From contig JACRJM010000003.1 in the NCBI GenBank assembly GCA_016219965.1, forward strand, positions 442,299 to 506,298: DNA of 64,000 nt. The letters are read 5' to 3'. Within the stretch, counting starts at the first letter, position 1; each line of letters opens with the position of its first letter. Positions 29,591 to 39,444 of this stretch are shown piece by piece. The notes beneath the pieces are model-generated. The model ran no database searches and was not told the DNA's origin. It saw only the letters and a list, made by a program, of their open reading frames with translations. This DNA is from Candidatus Schekmanbacteria bacterium. Lineage in GTDB: Bacteria; Schekmanbacteria; GWA2-38-11; J061. Both the position numbers and the translations under genes were made by a program.

Positions 29591-29616
29591 GTCAAGATTA
29601 AAGACCTGACCCCTTT
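29591..29616 (-). repeat. 26-bp interspersed repeat, copy A
   Basis: Read on the minus strand it starts AAAGGGGTCAGGTCTTTA and ends TCTTGAC. It matches 24 of 26 bases with copy B at 46914-46939. It lies upstream of the RAYT gene, so it is probably a recognition or end sequence of that family. Confidence 0.75.
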
Positions 29617-29652
29617 TTTTGGCTTAATAATCAAATTGATGCAATGAAAAAA

Positions 29653-30153
29653 TTATTCCCTGTTCCAGACAATATAGGGGCTGTCGTTCCGGCTGCTGTC
29701 AAGAAGCACTATTTCATCGGGGACTATCTTTAGAAGACGAACGCCGGGGGATATCTTTTTAAGATATTCCATGTTTGCCCAGGGTTCTTCTTTTTGAAGT
29801 ATAGGTTTTTCGCAGAAGGTTTTCCATCCATCAACAAACTGCTCGTCCCCCTGTTTTATTATTTCCACCCTTCCACGTCCGTTTATCCCCTGTACCGGAT
29901 GATATGGGAACTCAGTATAGATTCCGAAGCTCACCTTTGGATTCTTCTCAATATATTCAACTGTCCTTGTTCCACCTGTAAAAATGAAAATATTAGTTCC
30001 CCTGCTTGCATAGGCATATGTGGTACTGATCGGTGTATTGTCTTTACAGGTGCCGAGCACAATGAAATGATGAGCCGAAAGATAGTTTTCGATTTGTTCT
30101 TCTGCTTCAGCTTTTGATATTTTTGCGATTCGCGGTTTTCTGGTCTCAGTCAT
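29653..30153 (-). CDS. Pyridoxamine 5'-phosphate oxidase-related FMN-binding protein
   Basis: A 166-residue split-barrel flavin-binding protein: AEEQIENYLSAHHFIVLGTC, NTPISTTYAYASRGTNIFIF, VEYIEKNPKVSFGIY, VQGINGRGRVEIIKQGD. The pattern matches the pyridoxamine oxidase-like family; the substrate is unknown. I use the ATG at 30153, which has GGAGG 8 nt upstream; the frame is open to 30219 but that extension is hydrophobic and unlike the family. It is divergent from the glycosyltransferase gene and unrelated in sequence to the smaller FMN protein at 7372. Confidence 0.82.
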   Translation of the reverse strand: MTETRKPRIAKISKAEAEEQIENYLSAHHFIVLGTCKDNTPISTTYAYASRGTNIFIFTGGTRTVEYIEKNPKVSFGIYTEFPYHPVQGINGRGRVEIIKQGDEQFVDGWKTFCEKPILQKEEPWANMEYLKKISPGVRLLKIVPDEIVLLDSSRNDSPYIVWNRE

Positions 30154-30253
30154 AAATAACCTCCAATAGAATAAAAAAAATTGGAAAAATATTTTATTAA
30201 GGAATGATAGCAATTCCAATGACTAAACTATAGTGATATTATTAAATTCAAAA

Positions 30254-31288
30254 ATGAATGCACAGGAAAAAGATAATAATCCGCTTGTAAGCGTGGCTGT
30301 AACAACCTTTAATTATGGCAATTATATCGCTGATGCCATAGCAAGCGTTCTTGCCCAAACTTATAAAAACCTTGAGATAATAATAAGAGATGACTGCTCC
30401 CCGCCTCCTGATAAAACAAGCGAGATCATTGCAGGGTTTAAAGATTCGCGAATCAAGTTTACCAAAAACAGCAAGAATATTGGCCTGTTTGTAAACCTCA
30501 ACACTGTTTTGCGGGAATGCAAAGGCGAGTATATAAAGATTTTATGCGCTGACGACCGCTTAAAGCCAACCTGCATTGAGGAGATGGTAAATGCATCACA
30601 AAGTTTCCCTGAAGCAGGACAGGTTTTTTCCAATTATTGTGCCATAGACGGAAACGGTAAGTTGATGGCATTGGTAAAGAAAAATATTGGAAGAAATTCT
30701 TCAACTTTTGAGCCTCTTTATTTTACAGGCAAAGAATCGCAAAAAATATTTTATTTCCATGGCTGCGTATGGGGAAATCTGTCTTCCGGTATGATAAAAA
30801 GAGATATCCTGCAAACCGTGGGCTTTTTTCCTGAAAATTCTTTTCAAACAGGAGATTTTGAATATCTCATAAAAATAAGCAACAAGTTCGGTATGGTCTA
30901 TGTGCCCAAACCCTTAGTAGAGATAAGATGGCATGAAAGCTCTGCCTCAAGCAGGAACGCAAACGCCGGAAAATCCATTTCCGAGTTTTATGAGCTTATG
31001 GAGCTCTTTCCGGTTTTAGCGAAAGGTTTTAAAGTTAGTCGCATAAATGAATTTATCCAAAAAGGAAAAATTGATGAGAATTTTTTTTGGGAAACTCTTC
31101 TGGCGCTGCTAAGAAAAAGGCGCACTGATATAGCAAAGGAAATTCTCAGTCAGATTTTGAAATATGGCTCTATATTCAGAGGGATAGTTTTTTTTATAAT
31201 ACGTTTTCCACGCAGATTAATGCGGCTCATATTAAAACTTTATCTTAAATCATCCGGCAAACCCTGGATTTATTATGGTGAGTCCTGA
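30254..31288 (+). CDS. Family 2 glycosyltransferase
   Basis: A 344-residue GT-A enzyme. The opening PLVSVAVTTFNYGNYIADAI and ASVLAQTYKNLEIIIRDDCS bind the nucleotide sugar, CADDR at about residue 98 is the DXD-like metal site, and GDFEYLIKISNKFG is the acceptor-side ED-like region. The C-terminal end (about 310-335, FRGIVFFIIRFPRRLMRLIL) is basic and hydrophobic, suggesting membrane association. It probably adds a sugar to a surface glycan; donor and acceptor are unknown. The ATG at 30254 is preferred, with GTG 30233 possible. It stands alone. Confidence 0.87.
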   Translation: MNAQEKDNNPLVSVAVTTFNYGNYIADAIASVLAQTYKNLEIIIRDDCSPPPDKTSEIIAGFKDSRIKFTKNSKNIGLFVNLNTVLRECKGEYIKILCADDRLKPTCIEEMVNASQSFPEAGQVFSNYCAIDGNGKLMALVKKNIGRNSSTFEPLYFTGKESQKIFYFHGCVWGNLSSGMIKRDILQTVGFFPENSFQTGDFEYLIKISNKFGMVYVPKPLVEIRWHESSASSRNANAGKSISEFYELMELFPVLAKGFKVSRINEFIQKGKIDENFFWETLLALLRKRRTDIAKEILSQILKYGSIFRGIVFFIIRFPRRLMRLILKLYLKSSGKPWIYYGES

Positions 31289-31399
31289 ATATGATAAGCA
31301 AGCATAATTCCCTATAATCCGTTATGGGGATTGACTCCTGCCCGTGAAGCTTTATTTTTTTTCCAGATGTGATAGTATCAGCAAAATAGAAGATATAAA

Positions 31400-31428
31400 T
31401 TGACGTAACCCTACATTTTTAATATCTA
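31400..31428 (+). promoter_or_regulatory. Probable promoter of the lepA operon
   Basis: TTGACG (31400-31405), 17-nt spacer, TATCTA (31423-31428), 36 nt before the lepA GTG. Confidence 0.45.
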
Positions 31429-31463
31429 TTCCACACAATAAAGAAAGAGAGGGTAGTGAGCAG

Positions 31464-33257
31464 GTGAACCTTAATCATATAAGAAATTTTTCAATTATTG
31501 CCCATATTGACCACGGCAAGTCAACCCTTGCGGACAGACTGCTTGAAATCACAGGTGCATTGACTATGCGCGAGATGGAAGACCAGGTCCTTGATGACAT
31601 GGATCTTGAGCGCGAAAGAGGCATTACCATCAAGGCACACTCTGTAAGGCTTAACTATATAGCCCGCGATGGGAAAAAATATATTTTAAATCTAATAGAC
31701 ACGCCCGGACATGTGGATTTCAACTACGAGGTGTCGCGAAGCCTTGCCTCATGCGAAGGAGCATTAGTCCTTGTTGATGCCTCACAGGGCGTTCAGGCGC
31801 AGACGCTTGCAAACGTCTATCTTGCCATGGAGAACGAGCTTACCATGATTCCCATCCTTAACAAGATAGATCTGCCGCAGATAGACATCGAAAACGTAAA
31901 AGAACAGGTCATAAATGCTTTAGGCTTCAGCCATGATGAGATTATGGCAGTAAGCGCCAAAGCCGGCATTGGCATAGAAGATGTTCTGGAGGAAATAATA
32001 AAAAGGATTCCTCCACCGGATGGTGATGTTGATAAGCCGTTAAAAGCCCTTATCTTTGATTCATGGTTTGATTCATATCAGGGAACAATCATTCTTGTAA
32101 GGCTTATAGATGGAATAGTGCGCCCCGGAGACAAGATAGTATTCATGTCAAATGGAAGGCAGTTTGAAGTGACAAAGGTTGGCGTGTTAACGCCAAAGCC
32201 GGTCAATGTGAAAAGTCTTTCAGCAGGCGAGGTTGGTTTTATTATTGCAAGCGTCAAGAATGTTAAGGACACTAAGATTGGCGATACGGTCACAAATATT
32301 CATGAGCCAACTGCCGAGGCATTTCCCGGATTTAAGGAAGTAAAGCCAATGGTTTTTGCAGGGCTTTACCCCGGAGACAGCGAAAATTATGATCTTCTTC
32401 GTGATTCGGTAGAGAAGTTAAGCTTAAACGACTCTGCCTTTACCTTTGAACCTGAAACATCGGCGGCGCTTGGATTCGGCTTCAGATGTGGATTTCTTGG
32501 GCTTCTTCACATGGAGATAATACAGGAACGCCTTGAAAGGGAATTCTCGCTTACGCTTATAACAACAGCCCCCACAGTCCGCTACCGGGTATGTAAAAGA
32601 AACGGCGATGTAATCGAGATTGAAAATCCGCTCAAGCTTCCCCCTGCCGGCGAGATAGAAAGAATTGAAGAACCAATCCTTCATGCCAGCATATTCACAC
32701 CTATCGAGTATGTTGGCCCCATCCTTCAGCTTGCGCAGGATAAAAGAGGAGTCCAGAAAAAGCTTGAGTATCCTGACCCGAAACGGGCAATTATCCATTA
32801 CGAGATACCTTTTAACGAGATGGTTCTTGATTTTTATGATAAGCTGAAATCAATCACAAAGGGCTATGCCTCGCTCGATTATGAATTTATAGGCTACCGC
32901 GAGTCTGACCTTGTGAAGCTTGATATTCTCATTAATGGACAGCCTGTTGATGCACTTTCCTCGATAGTGCACAAGACAAAGTCCTATGAGCGCGGCAGGG
33001 ACCTTACGGACAAAATGCGCAGTCTCATTCCTCGCCAGATGTTTGAGATTGCCATTCAGGCGGCGATAGGTAATAAAGTGATTGCAAGGGAATCAATCAA
33101 GGCAATGAGAAAAAATGTTACTGCAAAATGCTACGGTGGTGATATTACAAGAAAAAGAAAACTTCTTGAAAAGCAGAAAGAAGGAAAAAAACGAATGAAA
33201 AGCGTGGGAAGCGTTGAGATCCCGCAGGAAGCATTCATGGCAATACTCAAGATATAA
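31464..33257 (+). CDS. lepA: Elongation factor 4 (LepA)
   Basis: A 597-residue translational GTPase, usual length. G1 [17 protein letters not shown]2 region [15 protein letters not shown]3 [21 protein letters not shown]4 NKIDLP. The C-terminal LepA-specific domain has [20 protein letters not shown] and [20 protein letters not shown]. It back-translocates or remodels ribosomes under stress. The start is GTG at 31464 with GAGGG upstream. It heads a forward run with lepB 14 bp downstream, the classic lepA-lepB pairing. Confidence 0.98.
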   Translation: MNLNHIRNFSIIAHIDHGKSTLADRLLEITGALTMREMEDQVLDDMDLERERGITIKAHSVRLNYIARDGKKYILNLIDTPGHVDFNYEVSRSLASCEGALVLVDASQGVQAQTLANVYLAMENELTMIPILNKIDLPQIDIENVKEQVINALGFSHDEIMAVSAKAGIGIEDVLEEIIKRIPPPDGDVDKPLKALIFDSWFDSYQGTIILVRLIDGIVRPGDKIVFMSNGRQFEVTKVGVLTPKPVNVKSLSAGEVGFIIASVKNVKDTKIGDTVTNIHEPTAEAFPGFKEVKPMVFAGLYPGDSENYDLLRDSVEKLSLNDSAFTFEPETSAALGFGFRCGFLGLLHMEIIQERLEREFSLTLITTAPTVRYRVCKRNGDVIEIENPLKLPPAGEIERIEEPILHASIFTPIEYVGPILQLAQDKRGVQKKLEYPDPKRAIIHYEIPFNEMVLDFYDKLKSITKGYASLDYEFIGYRESDLVKLDILINGQPVDALSSIVHKTKSYERGRDLTDKMRSLIPRQMFEIAIQAAIGNKVIARESIKAMRKNVTAKCYGGDITRKRKLLEKQKEGKKRMKSVGSVEIPQEAFMAILKI

Positions 33258-33271
33258 GGAAGACAAATTTA

Positions 33272-33910
33272 ATGGCTAAAGATAAAGACAAAAAAGAAGA
33301 ATCCGGGAAAAAGGAAAAATCGGCTGTCCGGGAATATGTTGAGGCAATCCTCATCGCACTTTTACTTGCCCTCGTAATCAGGACTTATATTGTGCAGGCT
33401 TTTAAAATCCCATCCGGATCAATGCTTGACACGCTTCAGATAGGCGACCACATTTTAGTCAATAAATTTGCCTACTGGTTTGATAATCCAAAACATCACG
33501 ATGTCATTGTATTTAAATTTCCTCAGGATGAAACCCGTGATTTCATAAAAAGGATAATAGGCATTGAATATGACAAGATCCGGGGAAAAGATAAGGTGCT
33601 TTTTGTAAACGGGGAAAAGCAGGACGAGCCATATGTTGTTCATAAGGATTCATTTACGATTCCCGGAAGAAACCAAAATCTTTACGGCGATGAGACGGTA
33701 CGCGATACTTTTGGTCCCTTGACCGTGCCGGCAAGTTCATACTTTTGCATGGGGGACAACAGAGACCGTTCCCTTGACAGCAGGTTTTGGGGTTTTGTGA
33801 GAAGGGAAAAGATAAAAGGAAAAGCGTTTATAATTTACTGGTCCTGGGATTCAAAAGGAAAATTGCTGGATTGCATACGTTGGGGCAGGTTAGGGAGCCG
33901 TATCCAGTAG
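33272..33910 (+). CDS. lepB: Signal peptidase I
   Basis: A 212-residue S26 leader peptidase. After a lysine/glutamate-rich N-terminal tail there is one membrane segment (about residues 23-42), then the catalytic serine in KIPSGSML (Ser50), LQIGDHILVNKF, the catalytic lysine in RDFIKRIIGI, and box E MGDNRDRSLDSRFWGFV. It cuts signal peptides on the outer face of the inner membrane. It lies 14 bp after lepA. Short compared with E. coli LepB (324), as in many non-enteric bacteria. Confidence 0.97.
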   Translation: MAKDKDKKEESGKKEKSAVREYVEAILIALLLALVIRTYIVQAFKIPSGSMLDTLQIGDHILVNKFAYWFDNPKHHDVIVFKFPQDETRDFIKRIIGIEYDKIRGKDKVLFVNGEKQDEPYVVHKDSFTIPGRNQNLYGDETVRDTFGPLTVPASSYFCMGDNRDRSLDSRFWGFVRREKIKGKAFIIYWSWDSKGKLLDCIRWGRLGSRIQ

Positions 33911-33952
33911 TAAAACCGGATAATCAAAGATGAGTTATAACAGTCATCGGAA

Positions 33953-36613
33953 ATGAGCCAGATTAAAGACAACGGAACACAAAACCTCACCCCGATGATA
34001 CAGCAGTATCTGCAGATTAAAGCCCGCTACAATGATGCAATCCTCTTTTTCAGAATGGGGGATTTCTATGAGATGTTCTTCGATGATGCCAAAAAAGCAT
34101 CCAAAATCCTCCAGATAGCGCTTACAACACGGGGGAAAAATATCGGGGAAGACATTCCTCTATGCGGTATTCCTTACCATGCAATTGATTCCTATCTTCC
34201 AAAACTTTTGGACAAAGGAATCAAGGTCGCCATTTGCGAGCAGCTTGAAGAACCGGGGCAGGGTAAAAAGATTGTAAGGCGCGATGTGGTAAAGGTTGTT
34301 TCCCCTGGCACAGTGACAGACCCGGCATATCTAAATCCCAAGAGCAATAATTTCATGATTTCCCTATCTTTTGGAAAGGGAGTTACAGGAATCTCTGTCC
34401 TCGATATATCTACAGGAGAATTTAGCGTCACTGAATTTGACGGCGCTGACCGCCTCCGCCTAATCAATGAAATAATCCGGATAGAGCCGAGCGAAGTTCT
34501 TCTCCCATCGGCAAATCAGAAGGTCTTTAAGGAAGAGATAACATCATCCCTTCTTCGCCCACCATTCATTTCCCCTTTTGAAGACTGGAAATTCGATTAC
34601 GAGACCGCGAGAAGAGCGCTTCTTTCAAAATTCGGAGTTTCCTCCCTTGAAGGCTTTGGCTGTGAAGGGATGCCTTCAGCCATATCATCGGCTGGCGCCA
34701 TGATTCAGTATCTTGAAGAAACGCAAAAAGAGAATCTCAAACACATAAACCGCTTAAGGACTATAGACAACCGGGAGTACATGGTTCTTGACGGGACAAC
34801 GATCAAAAATCTCGAAGTGCTGCGAAGTCAGGCTGACGGCTCACGCGAAAATACGATTTTAAACATAATAGATGATACGGCAACAGCAATGGGAGGAAGA
34901 CTCCTTCGCCAATGGCTTTTAAAACCACTCCTGGATGTTGATGAGATAACAGAAAGATATAATTCAATAGATGAGTTTATTGAAAAATCACAGGAGCGGC
35001 GCAAAGTAAGGGATGAACTCGCAGAGATTCAGGACATTGACAGACTCATTGGAAAACTTGCTAACGGCAATGCAGGACCGCGGGACCTTGCGGCTTTAAG
35101 ATTTTCATTTGAACGCCTCCCATTGGTTAAAAAACTTATGGCGACCTGTGAGTCCAAACTTTTGAGCTCTCTCTCATTAGAGGTTGATGCCCATGAGGAA
35201 CTCACGCTTTATCTAAAAAAAGCCCTTGTAGATTCTCCACCATTAAATATTCGCGACACCGGCGCCATAAGGGAAGGCTTTAACCCGGAGCTTGATGAAT
35301 TGCGGAATCTCAAGAACAACACAAAAGATTTCATTTCGTCGCTTGAAAGGGAAGAAAGGGAGCGCTCAGGAATATCTTCTCTCAAAGTGGGGTTTAACAG
35401 GGTCTTTGGTTATTACATAGAAGTCACAAAATCAAACCTCCACAATGTGCCGGCTGATTTCATCAGAAAGCAGACACTTACCAACGGAGAGCGCTTTATA
35501 ACGCCCAAGTTAAAAGAATATGAAGAACGGATTCTTACGGCAGAAGAAAAAATAAAGGAAATAGAAATCAGGATTTTCAATGAACTTATAGCAAATGTCT
35601 CACGACATATTCCAGAAATTCAGAAAACTGCATATGCAGTTGCAGAGATAGACGTTCTCTCAACACTCGCCTCAGTGGCGGAGAAAAACAACTATGTCCG
35701 TCCCGTGATAGATAACTCCGACCGCATAGACATAAAAGACGGCAGACACCCGGTGATTGAACGGATATCATTTGATGAAAGATTTGTTCCCAATGACACG
35801 CTCCTTGATTGCGAAGAAAACAGGCTATCAATCATAACAGGCCCAAACATGGCTGGAAAATCAACATACATGAGGCAGGTTGCGCTAATCGTTATGATGG
35901 CGCAGATGGGAAGTTTCGTCCCGGCAAGAGAAGCGCATATCGGAATAGTTGACCGGATATTCACCCGCATAGGCGCAAGCGACAATCTCGCCTCAGGGCA
36001 AAGCACATTCATGCTCGAGATGAATGAGACGGCAAACATAATGAACAATGCCACAAAAAGAAGCTTGATCATTCTTGATGAGATAGGGAGGGGAACAAGC
36101 ACCTTTGACGGACTTAGTATTGCCTGGGCTGTTGCTGAGTTTATCCATTCAAAAGAACATCTCGGGGCGCGCACCCTTTTTGCAACCCATTACCATGAAC
36201 TTACGGAGTTGTCCGCAGTGCTCGATGGCGCCAGAAATTACAATGTAGCTGTAAAAGAATGGAATGACGAGATAATCTTCCTGCGCAAGATTGTTGAAGG
36301 GGGCACTGACAAAAGCTATGGCATCCATGTTGCAAAGCTTTCAGGCATTCCGGCAGATGTGATAAAAAGGGCGCGTGAGATTCTTTTTAATCTTGAAAAC
36401 CGCGAGTTTGACAGGAATGGCAATCTTTCGCTTTTGGGAAAATCACAAACGCCAAACAATAATCAACAGATGCTTCCTATATTTGACAGGAATGAATCTG
36501 AAGTTCTAAATGAGATAAGGAATATGGATATTAACAGTATTACACCGCTCGAAGCGCTGACAAAGCTTGGCAGGATAAAGGAGATGCTTTCTGATGAGGA
36601 GAAAAAACAGTGA
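33953..36613 (+). CDS. mutS: DNA mismatch repair protein MutS
   Basis: An 886-residue MutS1. The mismatch-reading Phe-X-Glu is in FFRMGDFYEMF (residues about 34-44). The connector and lever domains follow, with RVFGYYIEVTKSN in the clamp. The ATPase has Walker A GPNMAGKSTYMRQVALI, ASDNLASGQSTFMLEMNE, Walker B LIILDEIGRGTSTFDGLS and THYHELTEL. It recognises base mismatches and recruits MutL (not here). The reading frame overlaps the next gene by 4 bp. Confidence 0.98.
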   Translation: MSQIKDNGTQNLTPMIQQYLQIKARYNDAILFFRMGDFYEMFFDDAKKASKILQIALTTRGKNIGEDIPLCGIPYHAIDSYLPKLLDKGIKVAICEQLEEPGQGKKIVRRDVVKVVSPGTVTDPAYLNPKSNNFMISLSFGKGVTGISVLDISTGEFSVTEFDGADRLRLINEIIRIEPSEVLLPSANQKVFKEEITSSLLRPPFISPFEDWKFDYETARRALLSKFGVSSLEGFGCEGMPSAISSAGAMIQYLEETQKENLKHINRLRTIDNREYMVLDGTTIKNLEVLRSQADGSRENTILNIIDDTATAMGGRLLRQWLLKPLLDVDEITERYNSIDEFIEKSQERRKVRDELAEIQDIDRLIGKLANGNAGPRDLAALRFSFERLPLVKKLMATCESKLLSSLSLEVDAHEELTLYLKKALVDSPPLNIRDTGAIREGFNPELDELRNLKNNTKDFISSLEREERERSGISSLKVGFNRVFGYYIEVTKSNLHNVPADFIRKQTLTNGERFITPKLKEYEERILTAEEKIKEIEIRIFNELIANVSRHIPEIQKTAYAVAEIDVLSTLASVAEKNNYVRPVIDNSDRIDIKDGRHPVIERISFDERFVPNDTLLDCEENRLSIITGPNMAGKSTYMRQVALIVMMAQMGSFVPAREAHIGIVDRIFTRIGASDNLASGQSTFMLEMNETANIMNNATKRSLIILDEIGRGTSTFDGLSIAWAVAEFIHSKEHLGARTLFATHYHELTELSAVLDGARNYNVAVKEWNDEIIFLRKIVEGGTDKSYGIHVAKLSGIPADVIKRAREILFNLENREFDRNGNLSLLGKSQTPNNNQQMLPIFDRNESEVLNEIRNMDINSITPLEALTKLGRIKEMLSDEEKKQ

Positions 36614-37068
36614 ACGTATATGAAAGAAATATAAATGCTTCAATAGATATAACCGCGGAGGATTATCTTGTAACACGCGCGTCCTTGCTTGACCTTGACC
36701 ACAACATCCGCCTTCAGATGATGGTTAAGATTTCAACAAGGGAGATAATAACAGCCACAGGCGAGATGGTAAAAACCCCATTTGGCGAATGCAAGACAGC
36801 GCTTCCCAATGTAGACAAACTCATAGGCTTAAAGATTGAAAGAGGATTTGCAAAAAAAATGAGAGAAGCAGTAGGCGGCGCAGGTGGCTGTACCCATATA
36901 GTAGAGCTTGCCTTGACAATGGCATCATTAAGCTCCAACTCTATTTTATTAGAGGCTGCCCGTGACCCTGAAAAGCGGCAGAAATTCAGCGAGAAATCTG
37001 AAGAAGAAAGAAAAGAAGAGATAGGTTCATTCTTAAAAAACAGTTGTATCGTATTTAAGGAAAAATGA
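36610..37068 (+). CDS. DUF2889 family protein
   Basis: A 152-residue protein of the DUF2889 type: MNVYERNINASIDITAEDYL, a DHNIRLQMMVKI strand and the signature AVGGAGGCTHIVELALTMAS. No function is established for the family. No signal or membrane segment. The GTG start at 36610 overlaps the mutS stop and its own stop overlaps the nucleoside hydrolase start by 4 bp, so it is translationally coupled on both sides. Confidence 0.82.
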   Translation: MNVYERNINASIDITAEDYLVTRASLLDLDHNIRLQMMVKISTREIITATGEMVKTPFGECKTALPNVDKLIGLKIERGFAKKMREAVGGAGGCTHIVELALTMASLSSNSILLEAARDPEKRQKFSEKSEEERKEEIGSFLKNSCIVFKEK

Positions 37069-38024
37069 GCGAAAATCCAATCATAATAGACACTGACGGC
37101 GGCATAGATGATGCGCTTGCCATAACAGTGGCGCGCAATTATCTTCAGGCTGAAATAAAAGCTGTCACAACAGTGGGGGGCAACATTCCATTAAAGCAGG
37201 CCTCCTCAAACATCTGCCTTCTTCTTTCATTTATCTCTCCAAAGAGCGGCTCTACTATCCCTGTATATGAGGGAAGTGCAAAGCCCCTTGAAGGAGGAGC
37301 CTACCATCATGCCTATGAATATCATGGAAAAGACGGGATGGGCGGGCTTTCTTCAAAATTAAAAAAAGATGTTGGGAGCACTTTACATGAAATTTCGAAA
37401 GGCAAGGCATGGGACAAGATTGCTGAGATTTGTGCGGCAGAAAAAGGGAAGGTGAAAATAATCGCCATAGGTCCACTTACAAACATCGCAAAAGCCATAC
37501 TTGACCATCCAAAGGAGATGAAAAAAACAGCAGAGATTATCGTGATGGGTGGAGCCTTTCACTCCCCGGGGAACATCACACCTGCCGCAGAATTTAATAT
37601 CTACTCAGACCCAGCCGCGGCAGAAATAGTCTTTGCATCCAAAATTCCTCTTAAACTCATCGGGCTTAACATAACAGAGAGAGCCTATCTTTCCCAATGG
37701 GAAGTGGAAAAGAAATTCTCAGGACGCACTGATAGAAAATGTATTTTTTTAAAAGAGCTTATGATGTGCCATATAACACTCCATGAAAAGGCTGAAAAAT
37801 TCAGCGGCCTATTCCTTCACGATCCTGTTGCAGTAATTGCCGGCTTTAAGTCTGACCTTTTCCAGTGGACTACAAGGGAAGTAAATGTTGAGACAGGTAA
37901 GGGAGTCGCCCGTGGAATGACCGTCATAGACACAAGGCGAAAGAGCAAGGAGCAAGGGAAAACGCAGGTTGCATTTGAAGCAGACATACTGCGGATAAAA
38001 GAGATGATACTTGGCGCACTTTAA
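37065..38024 (+). CDS. Inosine-uridine-type nucleoside hydrolase
   Basis: A 319-residue nucleoside hydrolase. The calcium-binding DTDGGIDDALAITVA (residues about 7-21) is the family hallmark; IAIGPLTNIAKAI, the VMGGAFHSPGNITPAAEFNI stretch and NITERAYLS follow, and LFLHDPVAVI is the C-terminal aspartate/histidine block. It cuts nucleosides to base and ribose. Substrate preference cannot be read. It is coupled to the DUF2889 gene by 4 bp and followed by a ribokinase, which would phosphorylate the ribose released. Confidence 0.93.
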   Translation: MSENPIIIDTDGGIDDALAITVARNYLQAEIKAVTTVGGNIPLKQASSNICLLLSFISPKSGSTIPVYEGSAKPLEGGAYHHAYEYHGKDGMGGLSSKLKKDVGSTLHEISKGKAWDKIAEICAAEKGKVKIIAIGPLTNIAKAILDHPKEMKKTAEIIVMGGAFHSPGNITPAAEFNIYSDPAAAEIVFASKIPLKLIGLNITERAYLSQWEVEKKFSGRTDRKCIFLKELMMCHITLHEKAEKFSGLFLHDPVAVIAGFKSDLFQWTTREVNVETGKGVARGMTVIDTRRKSKEQGKTQVAFEADILRIKEMILGAL

Positions 38025-38040
38025 TCATCACCATTGTTTT

Positions 38041-38166
38041 TGTTGTCATCTTTATTGTTGTTATTTACAATAATTTTATTGTCATCCTCATTTTTTTTGT
38101 TGCTGTCATCTTCATTGTTGTTATTTACATACTTTTATTGTCATCCCGTTTCTTTGTTGTCATCCC
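38041..38166. repeat. Imperfect 60-bp tandem repeat
   Basis: Two copies of TGTCATCTTYATTGTTGTTA plus TTTACA and ATTGTCATCC (38041-38087 and 38101-38146), then a third partial TTTGTTGTCATCC that runs into the REP-like hairpin. Confidence 0.7.
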
Positions 38167-38181
38167 CGCGAAAGCGGGGAT
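38162..38181. repeat. REP-like hairpin
   Basis: ATCCCCGC, GAAA loop, GCGGGGAT, then CCAGA. This 8-bp GC-rich stem is unlike the surrounding AT-rich DNA and matches the common TCCCCGCGAAAGCGGGGA repeats I know from many genomes. It may also terminate the nucleoside hydrolase transcript. Confidence 0.7.
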
Positions 38182-38202
38182 CCAGATATCCAGATAAAAT
38201 GA

Positions 38203-39147
38203 ATGAATATTAATATGAAAAAAAAAGTCCTCGTCGTTGGAAGCTCAAATATTGACCTCACTTTAATCTCAGAGAAACTTCCCCGCCCCGGCGAAACCAT
38301 TACAGCAGATAAGTTCATGATTTTCTATGGAGGCAAAGGCGCCAATCAGGCAATAGCAGCAAGAAAGGCAGGAGCAGATGTAAACTTTATAACCCGCCTT
38401 GGCACTGACGCTTCCGGCAAAGATTACAGGGCTCGTCTCTTAAAGTTTGGCTTTCCTTCCGGTGCGATCTGTGAGGATAAAAAAGTAAAGACAGGCACCG
38501 CTCTCATAACAGTAAACAAAAAGGGAGAAAATCTTATATCTGTCTATCAGGGCTCAAATAAGAATCTTTCTCCAGCAGACATAAGGAAGAATATAAAATA
38601 TTTTGCTGAATCTTGCGTTTTACTTTTACAATTTGAGATTCCCTTTGAGACAGTTTGCGAATCATTGAAGATTGCAAAGAAATTAGGGCTCACCACAATA
38701 GTAAATCCTGCACCTGCGAGAAAAATCCCTGAGAACGTTTACAAACTCATAGATGTTATTACTCCAAATATTAGGGAAGCGGTGTGTCTTTCCGGGAAAA
38801 ATATCAGGACTCAAGATGATATAAAAAAGTCTGCGCTTATCCTCTCAAAAAAAGGGCCATCTACTGTGATAATCACTCTTGGAAATAAAGGAATAGCTCT
38901 TTTTCATAATGGAGTCGTAAAATTCATAAAAGCACCAAAGGTGAAAGCCATTGATACCACCGGCGCAGGCGATGCATTTAACGGTGCACTCGCCGCATTT
39001 CTCTCCGAGAGCTTTGATATGACAAAATCAGCAAAAATGGCAATATGCGCCGCAGCCCTCTCAGTCCAAAAAGCCGGCGCCCAAACCGCCCTGCCGGCGA
39101 GAAGTGAGATAGATAAATTTTATAAGAAGGTTGGGTTGACTAGATAA
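38203..39147 (+). CDS. rbsK: Ribokinase (PfkB family)
   Basis: A 314-residue PfkB sugar kinase. KVLVVGSSNIDLTLISEKLP RPGETI opens the fold, GGKGANQAIAARKAGADV binds the sugar, and DTTGAGDAFNGALAAF carries the catalytic aspartate and anion hole. N-P-A-P-A-R is the usual ribokinase strand. It phosphorylates ribose to ribose 5-phosphate. The ATG at 38203 may be replaced by the one at 38215 (MKKKVLVVG). It follows the nucleoside hydrolase, with a repeat-bearing gap between, and probably completes nucleoside salvage. Confidence 0.9.
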   Translation: MNINMKKKVLVVGSSNIDLTLISEKLPRPGETITADKFMIFYGGKGANQAIAARKAGADVNFITRLGTDASGKDYRARLLKFGFPSGAICEDKKVKTGTALITVNKKGENLISVYQGSNKNLSPADIRKNIKYFAESCVLLLQFEIPFETVCESLKIAKKLGLTTIVNPAPARKIPENVYKLIDVITPNIREAVCLSGKNIRTQDDIKKSALILSKKGPSTVIITLGNKGIALFHNGVVKFIKAPKVKAIDTTGAGDAFNGALAAFLSESFDMTKSAKMAICAAALSVQKAGAQTALPARSEIDKFYKKVGLTR

Positions 39148-39398
39148 TTCTCTTTTGAAGAAGTCTTTTTTAAAGCATGCTTATTAATTACAATCAATTC
39201 TAAATCACTATATTAAACTTTTTTCTAGACTAACTATCTGCAGGGAATGTATAAAGTGGCTAACACTAAAATATATATTATGCATTCCTCTCTATTAATG
39301 GGACCAAATATACAAGCCAATAAATCACTGCACCTGACGCAGTATAGCTGTATAGATATGTTCTATCGTTAGGGAATAAATCGGAAAACCATAAAGAT

Positions 39399-39422
39399 AC
39401 TCATAGTCCGTAGAAACATGGT
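39399..39422 (+). promoter_or_regulatory. Putative C-box operator of the restriction-modification locus
   Basis: ACTCATAGTCCGTAGAAACA (then TGGT) resembles the two half-operators with a central CCGT seen in front of controller genes of type II R-M systems. A TATAAA -10 lies at 39434-39439 and the C gene ATG at 39445, so the transcript would be leaderless or nearly so. The rest of the gap 39148-39444 shows only AT-rich DNA. Confidence 0.55.
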
Positions 39423-39444
39423 CGTCATCTTGGTATAAAAATTT

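Noticed and set aside
38041-38166. CRISPR-like array
   Set aside because: Only two imperfect copies plus a fragment, no unique spacers of constant length, and no cas genes.
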